Shown: positions 13,498 through 21,799, numbered from the stretch's first letter. The stretch: 22,663 nucleotides of DNA from Oribacterium sp. UBA4274 (GCA_002396005.1 DGVW01000054.1:1-22663), one strand, 5' to 3'. Numbers and translations: made by a program. The notes: a model not told the origin generated them from the sequence alone.

Positions 13498-15687
13498 TTA
13501 TCTTGAAGCAGTCTTCTTGGCTGCCTTGGCTTCTACCTTTGCAGTCTTCTCAGCAACGGCTTTGGCCTCTCTTCTCTTCTTGGCCCAGTTTGTAAGGTCA
13601 TACCAGAGTGGTCCGGCAATGGTGATTGATGACCATGCACCGGCTACTATACCAACCATAAGTGGCATAGTGAAATCACGGATTGATGATACTCCAAAGA
13701 TGAAGAGCACTATAACCATGATGAAGGTTGTAAGTGAAGTATTGATCGAACGAGTGAGAGTCTGTGAGATAGCTGTATTAACACAAGCTCCAACATCCTT
13801 CTTCATAGCAGGATCTGCGAGATTCTCTCTGATTCTGTCAAATACTACGATGGTCGCATTGATTGAGTAACCTACTATAGTTAGGATGCAGGCAATAAAT
13901 GTTGAACCAACTGCCCACTTAAGTCCTGCATAAAAGGCTACTGTAATGAGAACATCATGTGTGAGCGCAAGAACTGATGCTGATGCAAACTTGATATCTT
14001 TAAATCTGATCCAAATGTAGATGAGCATGCAGATGATGGCAATGATAAATGCCCAAACTGCGTCGGCCTTCATCTCGTTGGATACTGCACCGGAGATGTT
14101 CTCTGTTGTGATCTTTTCTTCATCAACTGAGAATGTATCTACAAGCTGCTTATAAAGATCTGTACGCTCTTCTGTTGTAAGAGTTCTTGTTTTGATGATA
14201 ACCTCATTAGTTCCTGCTACCTTAGATGCCTGAACTGATGCATTACCACCTGTTACCTCCTTGAATATAGGAGATACCTTGGCATCAATATCGTCAAGTG
14301 AAAGATCCTCGTTGAATGTTACGTTTGTTGAAGATCCGCCCTGGAAATCAAGATCGTAGTTGAACAGATTTCCGATTGTAGCCTTGTTTGATCCAAGGAA
14401 TATAAATCCTGCAAGTATAACTACTGCTGATACTGAGTAAGCGATCTTACGGAACTTGATGAAATCAATAACCTTGATTTCCTTACGAACACCGTAAAGC
14501 TTAGGACTTGTAGCACCAAACTGTACGAAACACCAGAGAAGTCCACGTGTTACAAACAGTGCTGTAATAAGAGAAATAACGATACCGATTGCAAGAGTTG
14601 ATGCAAATCCCTTAACAGTACCTGAACCTCTCAGGTAAAGAACAGCCGCGGCAATAAGTGTTGTGATGTTTCCGTCAATGATGGCTGAAAGTGCCTTGCT
14701 GTAGCCTGCCTTGATAGCCTTTTCAACGCTGTTGCCGAGACCAAGCTCTTCCTTGATACGGGTGAATATGATGACATTGGCATCTACAGCCATACCGATG
14801 GAAAGGATGATACCTGCTATACCAGGAAGTGTAAGTGTAACCTCAAATGCCTGAAGGATAACGAGTTCAAGACCTGTATACATGATAAGAGCAAGTGAAG
14901 CTGTAAAACCAGGTAAGAGGTACAGAGCAATCATGAAAAGCATAACGAGCAGAAGTCCGATGGCGCCTGCCTTTAGTGATGTTGAGATTGCTTCCTGTCC
15001 GAGTGTAGCTCCGATAACATTGGAACGAAGCTCTGTAAGCTGTACAGGCAGTGCACCGATACGGATGGTTGATGCAATCTGTGTTGCTTCCTCATAATCC
15101 GAAAGACCTGTGATGGAAGCCTGACCGCCTGTGATGGCCTCCTGAACTGTAGGAGCAGAAATAACATTATCATTGTAAATGATGTAGATCGGCTTTCCTA
15201 CGTTGTTGGCTGTTGCGTCAGCAAACTTTGATGCACCTGACTCGTTGAATGTGAGCTGTATGATGTACTCGTTTGTTCCGTTGTTATTTGTCATTCCTGC
15301 AGATGCATTTTTAACATCATCTCCCGTGAGAAGGATGTTGCCCTCGCTGTCAGCGAACTGAAGTGTACCAGGCTCACCGAGCTCTGCAAGGATTTCGTTG
15401 GCATCTGTAGCACCAGGAATATCAATGTTTATACGGTTATTACCCTCCTGATATACCTGTGCCTCAGTTGAGTATCCCTGTGCCTTCAACTGAAGTTTAT
15501 AGATTGTATCTGACATCTGTTCTGATGTCGGATTCGGATCAACAGTCTGATAAGTGATAGAAACACCGCCGTTCAGATCGAGACCCAGCTTAATGTCTTT
15601 CGCACCATTTACTCCCAGGAAACAGAAACCGGCAGTTATAGCCAGAATCAGGAGAAATGTTAGTGCCCCCTTTAGCTTGTTGTTCAT
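13498..15687 (-). CDS. secDF: Fused protein translocase subunit SecDF
   Basis: The 729-residue polytopic membrane protein fuses SecD and SecF. SecD begins with a membrane segment (about 8-28) followed by KLGLDLNGGVSITYQT, the P1 periplasmic head domain and a six-helix RND core with GIAGIILSIGMAVDANVIIF. SecF begins near residue 420 with its own DLDFQGGSSTNVTF motif and ends with GYSINATIVVFDRIRENL. It uses the proton-motive force to complete preprotein export after SecA/SecYEG. The C-terminus is a Lys/Ala-rich basic tail. Fusion of the two subunits is common in Firmicutes. A perfect -10 promoter lies upstream and a strong terminator downstream, so it forms a single-gene unit. Confidence 0.96.
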   Translation of the reverse strand: MNNKLKGALTFLLILAITAGFCFLGVNGAKDIKLGLDLNGGVSITYQTVDPNPTSEQMSDTIYKLQLKAQGYSTEAQVYQEGNNRINIDIPGATDANEILAELGEPGTLQFADSEGNILLTGDDVKNASAGMTNNNGTNEYIIQLTFNESGASKFADATANNVGKPIYIIYNDNVISAPTVQEAITGGQASITGLSDYEEATQIASTIRIGALPVQLTELRSNVIGATLGQEAISTSLKAGAIGLLLVMLFMIALYLLPGFTASLALIMYTGLELVILQAFEVTLTLPGIAGIILSIGMAVDANVIIFTRIKEELGLGNSVEKAIKAGYSKALSAIIDGNITTLIAAAVLYLRGSGTVKGFASTLAIGIVISLITALFVTRGLLWCFVQFGATSPKLYGVRKEIKVIDFIKFRKIAYSVSAVVILAGFIFLGSNKATIGNLFNYDLDFQGGSSTNVTFNEDLSLDDIDAKVSPIFKEVTGGNASVQASKVAGTNEVIIKTRTLTTEERTDLYKQLVDTFSVDEEKITTENISGAVSNEMKADAVWAFIIAIICMLIYIWIRFKDIKFASASVLALTHDVLITVAFYAGLKWAVGSTFIACILTIVGYSINATIVVFDRIRENLADPAMKKDVGACVNTAISQTLTRSINTSLTTFIMVIVLFIFGVSSIRDFTMPLMVGIVAGAWSSITIAGPLWYDLTNWAKKRREAKAVAEKTAKVEAKAAKKTASR

Positions 15688-15792
15688 TGGAATATCTTCC
15701 TTTTTAAAAAATATTTGCTCTTAATCTCCAGAATAAAAAACCACTTTTCCATCAGATAAAGTAATCAAAATCCTGCGATAACAGCAAACGAT

Positions 15793-15821
15793 ATTATAAC
15801 AAAACTGGCTCTTTCTGACAA
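15793..15821 (-). promoter_or_regulatory. Predicted strong promoter of secDF
   Basis: TTGTCA (-35, 15816-15821), a 17-bp spacer and a perfect TATAAT (-10, 15793-15798) lie on the minus strand. The 5' untranslated region would be about 100 nt. Confidence 0.8.
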
Positions 15822-15825
15822 GAAA

Positions 15826-15885
15826 TAAGCATAAAAACACCTATTTATGCAGGTTTTCTGCCAATCCAAAGTGTTTTTATGCTTA
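15826..15885. repeat. 15-bp perfect inverted repeat between lspA and secDF, with an alternative inner hairpin
   Basis: TAAGCATAAAAACAC (15826-15840) and its exact complement (15871-15885) flank 30 nt. The left arm also contains GCATAAA, which can pair instead with TTTATGC at 15844-15850, and GCAGGTTTTCTGC forms another small hairpin between them. The repeat abuts the -35 box of the secDF promoter. No long T-tract follows, so it is at best a weak terminator for lspA. An operator role is possible. Confidence 0.6.
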
Positions 15886-15954
15886 CTGAAATTTTCATTA
15901 TAAACTGTAGAAATAATTCTATCAGTTGGTATATCAGGTCCCCTTTGCAGGTGT

Positions 15955-16482
15955 TCAATCATCATGACCCAGAAGTGATGCTATGGCATAAATGATTCCG
16001 CCCACATAGATAGCGATATCGCCGATATTAACAATAAGAGTTTTCAGGCCTCCGACCCTGATATTGAGATAGTCTGTTACCTTACCGTTCACTATTCTGT
16101 CCAGAACATTGGAAAGGGCACCGCCTATGACGATAGCCATACCAAGCTTACGAAGCTTATATTGTCCCGGAAAAAAACTTGTCAGATACTGCAGCCCTCC
16201 TGCAAGAAATCCCACTGCGGCAACAGAGCTTATCTTTACAAGCTCCGGATAATCTCCGAGATGCCCTCTGGAAAACCCCGGATTATGAGCACGCATAATC
16301 TTTACACAGCCCTTTGTGTGAGGCATATCTCTTGGAAAATTATCTTCCGGTTCAGAATCAATGGCGCTCTTAAACATCTGGTCAACCGCACATATAAGAC
16401 CGGCGATTCCAAGTAAATGAATGAACTCATTACTTATATCCCAGAAAAAATGCGTTGTTCTAAGGTTTTTTAAAATACTCAT
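15955..16482 (-). CDS. lspA: Signal peptidase II-like protein (lipoprotein signal peptidase family)
   Basis: The 175-residue membrane protein has the family layout: an N-terminal hydrophobic helix (about 18-34), a middle HNPGFSRGHL segment, then IGGALSNVLDRIVNGKVTDYL with the first catalytic Asp (D128) and VNIGDIAIYVGG with the second (D155), and a last membrane helix. These correspond to the GGALGNxxDR and FNxAD motifs of LspA, which cleaves prolipoprotein signal peptides after lipidation. The sequence is divergent: FNxAD is VNIGD, and the 35-residue stretch after helix 1 is polar. An upstream GTG at 16503 is in frame, but GGGAGGGGAT stands directly before the ATG at 16482, which is preferred. 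Repeat copy B begins 67 bp upstream. Confidence 0.82.
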   Translation of the reverse strand: MSILKNLRTTHFFWDISNEFIHLLGIAGLICAVDQMFKSAIDSEPEDNFPRDMPHTKGCVKIMRAHNPGFSRGHLGDYPELVKISSVAAVGFLAGGLQYLTSFFPGQYKLRKLGMAIVIGGALSNVLDRIVNGKVTDYLNIRVGGLKTLIVNIGDIAIYVGGIIYAIASLLGHDD

Positions 16483-16549
16483 ATCCCCTCCCACATTTTG
16501 CACCCCGAACAGAAAAGAGCTCTTAAGTGCTTCATCCTTCTAATCATCA

Positions 16550-16733
16550 GTGAGTGTCAAAAGTCGATATCGGACCGCTTCGCGCTATGCGCTCCCGCGT
16601 TCCTCCCACATTCCGCACTCTCAGGCCGATAAATCGTCCTTTCGTGCTCCATGTGGGGCGTGTCATGAAGTCTATCCTCCACTTTTGTGCAAGCACAAGT
16701 GGAGGAAGACTTATGACACTTATATCATCATAT
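16550..16733 (-). repeat. 184-bp structured intergenic repeat, copy B
   Basis: This is the second copy of the element at 3753-3936 with one substitution, in the same orientation relative to its flanking genes (upstream gene's stop at one end, next gene's start at the other). The base that differs lies in the GAGA side of an internal loop between GC-rich helices in the predicted minus-strand RNA. The 7-mer ATCATCA lies immediately outside the left end (16543-16549) and also inside the right end (16724-16730), but copy A lacks the left one, so it is not a convincing target duplication. The adjacent MocR-type gene ends 12 bp before this repeat and is shorter than its family. Confidence 0.9.
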
Positions 16734-16744
16734 TATATCACCAA

Positions 16745-17821
16745 TCACGTTATCTGACGACGTTTCCTTCTCACTCTGTTGATATGTCTTTCAAAATCTC
16801 CGCTATTTAGAAGTTCTGCCACTACATACTGATCAAACATAGGGACGGTACAGGAGTAAAAACCAATCTTTTCTTTAAGTTCATCAGCGTGTTTCTCCGG
16901 TAAAAGCATATAGCCTATACGAACTGAAGGTGACAGTGTTTTGGTGAATGTATTGAGGTAAATCACGGTTTTTTCCGGTTCAAGTGAATATAATGTATCC
17001 TCGGACTTTGTGGATGGTGAAAATTCCGATGCATAATCATCCTCTATAATGATTGCATGACGTTTTTTAGCCCACGCAATGTATTCCTGCCTTTTTCCTG
17101 CTGTGGCAGTGATGCCGCTGGGAAAACTGTCAAAAGGAGTTACATGAAGTACCTGTGCATCGGTTCTGCGGAGTTCACTTGACTGAATGCCTTTTGAACC
17201 AAGCTTCAGAAGATCGTATTCTGCACCGTTGGCCGCATAGATTTTCCGTATCTTTTCATAGGATGGATCCTCCAGACCATACACCTTATCTCGCCCAAGC
17301 ATTTGTACGATGAGGCTGTAGAGGTACTCTGATCCGGCCCCAACCAGTATCTGTTCGCTCGAAACATGTATGTTCCGGCTTCTCTGCAGATATCTGGACA
17401 GGCTTTCCCTTAGGAACAGGGAACCCTCATTAGGAGATTTCTCAAGAATTTTCTCTCCGTATTCTGACAGAACCCGCCGCATAGTTCTCGCAAAGCCGGG
17501 AAACGGAAAGGTCTCCAGGCTCGCTTCATACTGATCGGTTACAACTTTTTCTGCAAATGTTTCAATTTCGCCGCCCTCTCCCACCGGAAAAGAGTCTTCG
17601 GAAGTGTAGCTTACAAAATATCCGCTGCGTTCTTTGGCTTCGATATAGCCCTCGTCCAAAAGAAGATTGTATGCATGTTCAACGGTAACTACGCTTGTAC
17701 CGGTTTCCTCTGCCAGAATTCTTTTAGAAGGAAGTCTGTTTCCGTGCTTATAATCACCATTTGTTATCTGTTCTCTTAAAGTTGTATATATTCTGAGATA
17801 TGCTGCGGTTCTTGATTCCAT
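16745..17821 (-). CDS. MocR-type (GntR plus aminotransferase-like) regulator, C-terminally truncated
   Basis: The 358-residue protein has an N-terminal GntR winged helix (about 8-72: GNRLPSKRILAEETGTSVVT, then YIEAKERSGYFV) and a fold-type I aminotransferase-like domain. PLP-site residues are visible: IIEDDYASEF and the lysine in NTFTKTLSPSVRIGYM. MocR/PdxR regulators sense PLP or amino-compound adducts. Full family members are about 450-490 residues. This one stops at FERHINRVRRKRRQIT, where the C-terminal small domain should begin, so about 100 residues are missing. The stop is 12 bp from repeat copy B, and no continuation is seen on the other side, which suggests a deletion or insertion event there. 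It may be non-functional. AraC ends 52 bp upstream of its start. Confidence 0.88.
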   Translation of the reverse strand: MESRTAAYLRIYTTLREQITNGDYKHGNRLPSKRILAEETGTSVVTVEHAYNLLLDEGYIEAKERSGYFVSYTSEDSFPVGEGGEIETFAEKVVTDQYEASLETFPFPGFARTMRRVLSEYGEKILEKSPNEGSLFLRESLSRYLQRSRNIHVSSEQILVGAGSEYLYSLIVQMLGRDKVYGLEDPSYEKIRKIYAANGAEYDLLKLGSKGIQSSELRRTDAQVLHVTPFDSFPSGITATAGKRQEYIAWAKKRHAIIIEDDYASEFSPSTKSEDTLYSLEPEKTVIYLNTFTKTLSPSVRIGYMLLPEKHADELKEKIGFYSCTVPMFDQYVVAELLNSGDFERHINRVRRKRRQIT

Positions 17822-17873
17822 CTCTTAACGACACCTTATCATTTACTCCTGATCCTGAGATAATGCTGCGGAA

Positions 17874-18776
17874 CTATTTTGCCGGATTTTTGAATTTTTC
17901 TCTGTATTCTGTTGGTGTGATACCCTTAGCCTCTCTGAAAGTTTTGGCAAAATAGCTCATATCCTGAAATCCGCAGTCTATGGCTATGTCTACGATCTTT
18001 TCTTCTGATACCTTGAGAAGCTCTGCGGCTTTTCTTATGCGGTAGCTCTTCAGGTATTGAATGGGGGTTGTGCCGAGCATGTTGTGAAAACATCTCATGG
18101 CTTCGGACTCACTGACTTCTGCACTTTCTGACAATGCTGCAACATTAAGATCATCTCTGTAATGCTCATCGATGAAGCTCAGCATCATACGGATACGTTC
18201 GGAATCTCGGGCTTCCTTGGCTGATAAGGGTCTGATCTCTCTGTGACTGTGGGCGGACAGTAAAAATACGATTTGTGAAATAATATCTCTGACACCTGAA
18301 TCTATGGCTTCATCACTGCGTAGACAACTGTCCCAGCAATTGATCATAAGTCTCAGTATCTCCTTGTGCCAGGGCGTTTCTTCTGTAAGTACCAGGCCTT
18401 TTAATGCATTGTTTGTGATGATAGGAGCTATGTAATGGTCGTAAAAAATATTATCCTCTGCACTATCAACTATACCCGGCTCAAATACTACAGATTTGAT
18501 AACGCATGCTCCTTCGGACTCCGGATTCTGGCAACAGGCGTTGAGGGCACCTGCATTAACAAAAAATCCATCACCGGTTCTTAGTATAAATCTTTCAGAT
18601 TCAACGCTCAGAAGTACCTCTCCTTCGGTTACCAGTCCTATTTCAAATGCATCCTGCCAGTGCCAGGGAACGTCCAGTTGTTCAAGATCGTCCTTAAACA
18701 AGGCAACAGGCAGTTCCTTAGTCGGTTGTTTGAACAATACTCTTCCACTATTATCAGTAATTGCTACATCTGACAT
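17874..18776 (-). CDS. AraC-family transcriptional regulator with cupin-type sensor domain
   Basis: The 300-residue protein begins MSDVAITDNSGRVLFKQPTK. An N-terminal cupin-like domain follows (about 25-140: PWHWQDAFEIGLVTEGEVLL, then LRTGDGFFVNAGALNACCQN), and then a C-terminal double HTH (about 200-298) with LNVAALSESAEVSESEAMRC and IVDIAIDCGFQDMSYFAKTF. GGAGAA lies upstream at slightly long spacing. Earlier in-frame ATGs at 18821 and 18791 lack a ribosome binding site and would add a Cys/Tyr-rich tail, so the ATG at 18776 is preferred. A large perfect dyad lies 34-66 bp upstream. It is followed after 52 bp by the truncated MocR gene and is probably cotranscribed with it. The regulated genes are unknown; mntP upstream ends in its own terminator. 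Confidence 0.88.
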   Translation of the reverse strand: MSDVAITDNSGRVLFKQPTKELPVALFKDDLEQLDVPWHWQDAFEIGLVTEGEVLLSVESERFILRTGDGFFVNAGALNACCQNPESEGACVIKSVVFEPGIVDSAEDNIFYDHYIAPIITNNALKGLVLTEETPWHKEILRLMINCWDSCLRSDEAIDSGVRDIISQIVFLLSAHSHREIRPLSAKEARDSERIRMMLSFIDEHYRDDLNVAALSESAEVSESEAMRCFHNMLGTTPIQYLKSYRIRKAAELLKVSEEKIVDIAIDCGFQDMSYFAKTFREAKGITPTEYREKFKNPAK

Positions 18777-18809
18777 AAATATATCTTTCTCCATACAATA
18801 ATAGCACAA

Positions 18810-18842
18810 AAACAATACCATTTACGAATTATGGTATTGTTT
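18810..18842. promoter_or_regulatory. Perfect 11-bp dyad upstream of the second AraC gene (candidate operator)
   Basis: AAACAATACCA (18810-18820) and TGGTATTGTTT (18832-18842) are exact complements around an 11-bp AT-rich spacer. The dyad sits between the mntP terminator and the AraC start, overlapping where the AraC promoter must be, with no T-tract for termination. Autoregulation is a plausible inference. Confidence 0.65.
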
Positions 18843-18849
18843 CCGAAAT

Positions 18850-18880
18850 AAAAATGTCAGAAAACGTTGTTTTGCTGACA
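18850..18880 (-). terminator. Intrinsic terminator after mntP
   Basis: On the minus strand TGTCAG(C)AAAAC and GTTTTCTGACA form an 11-bp stem with a single-base bulge and a 3-nt loop (plus 18855-18880), followed by TTTTT (18850-18854). It lies about 55 bp beyond the mntP stop codon. Confidence 0.75.
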
Positions 18881-18935
18881 GTATTATCATATCAATTTCT
18901 GACGAAGAATACAAATAAAAGGGCGAAAGTTTCAA

Positions 18936-19538
18936 TTATGAAAAAATGTTGGTGATAAATATCTCAAGGCCAATGCCTATAAGAATAACACCGCCAAGTA
19001 TATCTGCTTTGTTGCTAAGTCTGGTTCCGGCTACTCTTCCTATTTTTAACCCTACACAACATATGATAAATGTAGTTACCGCAATTATGACAGAAGCTGT
19101 CATAGCCTCGATGAAATGGTAGTCAGCTATGGTGAAACCGACTGACAGCGCATCTATGGAAGTAGCGATACCCTGTATGATGAGAGTTCCGGAGGTGAGC
19201 TTCAGATACTCCTTTACTTCTTCAGTATCTGCATCCTCTTTTTCAGTGATACCTTCATAGAGCATCTTACCTCCTATATATGAGAGTAAAATCAGTGCTA
19301 TCCATGGAATCAATACCTGAAAAGATTTAAAGTACAGAACGATAGTGTGAATGCATACCCATCCGACCATAGGCATGAACCACTGAAAAAACGAAAAGCA
19401 TCCCGCGATGCGGCACATTTCTTTTCTGTTCATATTAGGATTGTTTAGTCCATTTGCCATGGATACCGAAAAAGCATCCATGGCAAGGCCTGTACCCAGC
19501 ATGATGCTGTTTAGAACGAACTTTACAGAAAAATACAT
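18936..19538 (-). CDS. mntP: Putative manganese efflux pump MntP
   Basis: The 200-residue protein has six predicted hydrophobic segments and the two MntP signature repeats with acidic residues in the membrane: GTGLAMDAFSVSMANG (D21) and IATSIDALSVGFTI (D129). A charged cytosolic loop EKEDADTEEVKEY separates the halves. The family exports Mn2+ in E. coli and others. The ATG at 19538 has AAGGAG upstream. In many bacteria mntP is preceded by a yybP-ykoY Mn2+ riboswitch, but the 92 bp between the MCP terminator and this start contain no such structure that I could recognise, so its control here is unclear. Confidence 0.93.
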   Translation of the reverse strand: MYFSVKFVLNSIMLGTGLAMDAFSVSMANGLNNPNMNRKEMCRIAGCFSFFQWFMPMVGWVCIHTIVLYFKSFQVLIPWIALILLSYIGGKMLYEGITEKEDADTEEVKEYLKLTSGTLIIQGIATSIDALSVGFTIADYHFIEAMTASVIIAVTTFIICCVGLKIGRVAGTRLSNKADILGGVILIGIGLEIFITNIFS

Positions 19539-19630
19539 ATAAACTCCTTAAGTGATAAATAGACTTCATATATTAATACACTAAGTCACTTCATATGTCA
19601 TCCAAAATCGAGTATTTAATATCATTTTTA

Positions 19631-19662
19631 TAAAAAGGGACATGGCCGCTAACCATGTCCCT
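19631..19662 (-). terminator. Intrinsic terminator after the chemoreceptor gene
   Basis: The minus strand has a perfect 10-bp stem AGGGACATGG/CCATGTCCCT with a 7-nt loop (arms 19653-19662 and 19636-19645), followed by TTTTTAT (19631-19636). Confidence 0.9.
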
Positions 19663-19687
19663 AAAGGTACGTCTATCAATTATTATA

Positions 19688-21460
19688 TTATTTAAGCTTA
19701 AACTTGCTTACTTCATTTGTAAGGCTTTTAGCCATTCTGGTCATCTCTTCACTTGCAGCTGCACTCTGCTGTGCTGTTGCAGCATTGGTCTGAACAACTG
19801 AAGAAATCTGATCGATACCTTCTGTTAACTGTCTGATTCCGTTTGCCTCATCCTGTGACGCGGTGGAAATTTCCTCAACAAGACTTGTTATCTGAGAAGC
19901 TCCCTTAGATACAGAATTCAATGATTCCGCTGTCTCTGTGGATATATCGCCGCCCTTCTGAACAGCTTCGATGGTCTGTTCGATGAGCGCTGCGGTATTC
20001 TGAGCAGCTTCCTGAGATTTCTTTGCAAGATTTCCAACTTCATCAGCAACTACCGCAAAGCCCTTTCCTGCCTGTCCTGCTCTTGCAGCTTCGATTGCAG
20101 CATTGAGAGAAAGGATATTGGTCTGGAATGCGATATCATCGATAGTCTTGATGATCTTACTGATCTCGTTAGATCTTTCGACGATTTCTTCCATTGCCTG
20201 AGACATTTCGAGCATCTTATTGTTGCTGACCTTCATATCTTCGCCAACATGAGTTGAAAGCTTAAGTGCTTCCATAGACATATCTGCCGTAGCACTTACC
20301 TTTTCGGAAATATCATTCATAGTAGCTGACAGCTCTTCGATAGAGGATGCCTGCTCAGTAGCACCTTGTGCCAGTGCCTGTGCACCGGATGAAACCTGCT
20401 CAGCACCTCTGCTTACATTTTCAGCAGCATCATTGATCTCACCCATAGTTGTATTCAGGTTGGATAAAAGCTGGTTCATGTTTGTCTTGATCTTTGCAAA
20501 CTGACCAACATACTCTTTCTGAAGAACAATATTTAAATTGCCATCGGACACTTCTGAAAGTGATGCAGATATTTCATCGATATAACCCTGATAGTTCTGG
20601 AGTTGATCTATTGTCTTTTTAAAGGAATCAGCAAGGAGTCCAACTTCATTTTGAGAGTTGACATCTAACTGAACATCAAAATCCCCATTTGCAATCTTCT
20701 GGGCTGCGGCAGTAACCTTCTGAATAGGTCCGACAATAACTGCGCCCATAACTGAAGAAATGGCAATGATGACAACAAACAAAATGATAATGAAGATTAC
20801 CATATTGCGGATAATCTTTGTGATAGCAACATTGGCATGATAAAGATAAGTCGCTTCGGCTTCATCAAGATCATCAATCCATACACCTGTTCCGATTACC
20901 CACTGATACGGCTCATATGCGCATGTATAGTTCTTTTTAGGAAGAGGTTCGGTTTCGTTAGGTTTTGCAAACATAAGATCTGTAAAACCTCCGCCTGTCT
21001 GCTGCCCGTTTTTGATCATCTCCTGAATGAAATAAGTTCCATTAGGATCAACAGAATCCCATCTTGACTTACCTTCTGTATCTCTGCCCAAAAGAACAAC
21101 ATTAACACCATCATATGTATCGATCCAGAAGTATCCGCTTCCATTATCGTAGCGCATTTCACGAACGAGATCAGCAGCCAGTTTTTTAGCTTCTGCTTCT
21201 GTATACTCTCCGGCCAGCTGTCTCTCATGAATCTGATCTATGACACTTATAGCTATCTCTGTTTCCTGCTGTAATTTCTCCATAACATCAGACTCAAGTC
21301 TGCTGCGATAGCTTTTAACCTGTTCCTTATTGTTACTTACAGTCCCATAAACAGAAAAAGCGGCTATACCGATTGCTGTGAGCATTGCTGTGATAAGCAG
21401 CATAACTACCATTGTGAACTTCAAAGAATGAATGCCTAAGTCATTTCCTTGTGTCTTCAT
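19688..21460 (-). CDS. Methyl-accepting chemotaxis protein with single Cache sensor domain
   Basis: The 590-residue receptor has a membrane segment at about 15-39, an extracellular sCache_2-type domain (about 45-205) with YDNGSGYFWIDTYDGVNVVL and YEPYQWVIGTGVWIDDLD, and a second membrane segment at about 219-243. A HAMP domain follows (about 240-295) with a further HAMP-like stretch to about 335, and then a cytoplasmic coiled-coil signalling domain. The CheA/CheW-binding hairpin tip is intact (about 441-480: IDDIAFQTNILSLNAAIEAA, then GFAVVADEVGNLA). Domains of this kind often bind small carboxylates, but the ligand cannot be read here. No CheR-tethering pentapeptide ends the chain. It is a single-gene unit with a sigma-28-like promoter, so the organism is probably flagellated. 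Confidence 0.95.
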   Translation of the reverse strand: MKTQGNDLGIHSLKFTMVVMLLITAMLTAIGIAAFSVYGTVSNNKEQVKSYRSRLESDVMEKLQQETEIAISVIDQIHERQLAGEYTEAEAKKLAADLVREMRYDNGSGYFWIDTYDGVNVVLLGRDTEGKSRWDSVDPNGTYFIQEMIKNGQQTGGGFTDLMFAKPNETEPLPKKNYTCAYEPYQWVIGTGVWIDDLDEAEATYLYHANVAITKIIRNMVIFIIILFVVIIAISSVMGAVIVGPIQKVTAAAQKIANGDFDVQLDVNSQNEVGLLADSFKKTIDQLQNYQGYIDEISASLSEVSDGNLNIVLQKEYVGQFAKIKTNMNQLLSNLNTTMGEINDAAENVSRGAEQVSSGAQALAQGATEQASSIEELSATMNDISEKVSATADMSMEALKLSTHVGEDMKVSNNKMLEMSQAMEEIVERSNEISKIIKTIDDIAFQTNILSLNAAIEAARAGQAGKGFAVVADEVGNLAKKSQEAAQNTAALIEQTIEAVQKGGDISTETAESLNSVSKGASQITSLVEEISTASQDEANGIRQLTEGIDQISSVVQTNAATAQQSAAASEEMTRMAKSLTNEVSKFKLK

Positions 21461-21552
21461 AAAACGTACCTCTCAACATGTAAATTATAAGCATTTATCA
21501 GACATAATGCCTTTATAAGCATTCATTCTGATTTACAATAATCATGAAAGAA

Positions 21553-21579
21553 CAATCGGCATATAAATCGCAAAAAATA
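21553..21579 (-). promoter_or_regulatory. Sigma-28 (FliA/SigD)-like promoter of the chemoreceptor gene
   Basis: The minus strand carries GCCGATTG (21553-21560), close to the flagellar -10 consensus GCCGATAA/GCCGATAT. TATT stands 15 bp upstream, a poor match to the TAAA -35. It is about 95 bp from the start codon. Assigned partly because chemoreceptor genes commonly use this sigma factor. Confidence 0.5.
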
Positions 21580-21637
21580 ATATTGATTGAAAATTATTTG
21601 ACTATTTTGTTAATTTTTCTACACAATCTAAATGGTC

Positions 21638-21669
21638 AAAAAAAGAGTATGCCGAAACGACATACTCTT
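21638..21669 (-). terminator. Intrinsic terminator of the gltD transcription unit
   Basis: On the minus strand AAGAGTATGTCG and CGGCATACTCTT form a 12-bp stem with one G-T pair and a 3-nt loop (21658-21669 and 21643-21654), followed by seven T residues (21638-21644). It lies about 130 bp after the gltD stop codon. Confidence 0.88.
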
Positions 21670-21799
21670 AAAAATAAACCTATATGATGCACAGATTATA
21701 TGACAGTGAGCGGAAAATACTTTTGCCACTAACTGATCAGCGTCAAAGCCCAATTTCGTGTGCAATGTGTTGCTGTAATACTCTTTGAAATCTGATCTA

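Larger units (their letters stand above)
21461..21799. other. Gene-free gap between the chemoreceptor and gltD
   Basis: This 339-bp gap holds the chemoreceptor promoter region and the gltD-side terminator. It also has an 11-bp direct repeat TTATAAGCATT at 21485-21495 and 21513-21523 in the chemoreceptor leader. In 21670-21799 I see no supported gene or signal. A 63-codon minus-strand reading there overlaps the gltD end and runs through the terminator. Confidence 0.6.

Noticed and set aside
16543..16733. ATCATCA flanking copy B as a target site duplication
   Set aside because: The right-hand 7-mer is part of the conserved element and copy A has no left-hand match, so chance is more likely.
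16550..16810. Plus-strand readings inside both 184-bp repeat copies
   Set aside because: The two copies encode the same short peptides only because the DNA is the same. There is no ribosome binding site and no recognisable family, and the strong RNA/DNA structure explains conservation better.
19539..19630. Possible yybP-ykoY manganese riboswitch upstream of mntP
   Set aside because: The gap is only about 92 bp, AT-rich, and I see neither the conserved loops nor an expression platform.
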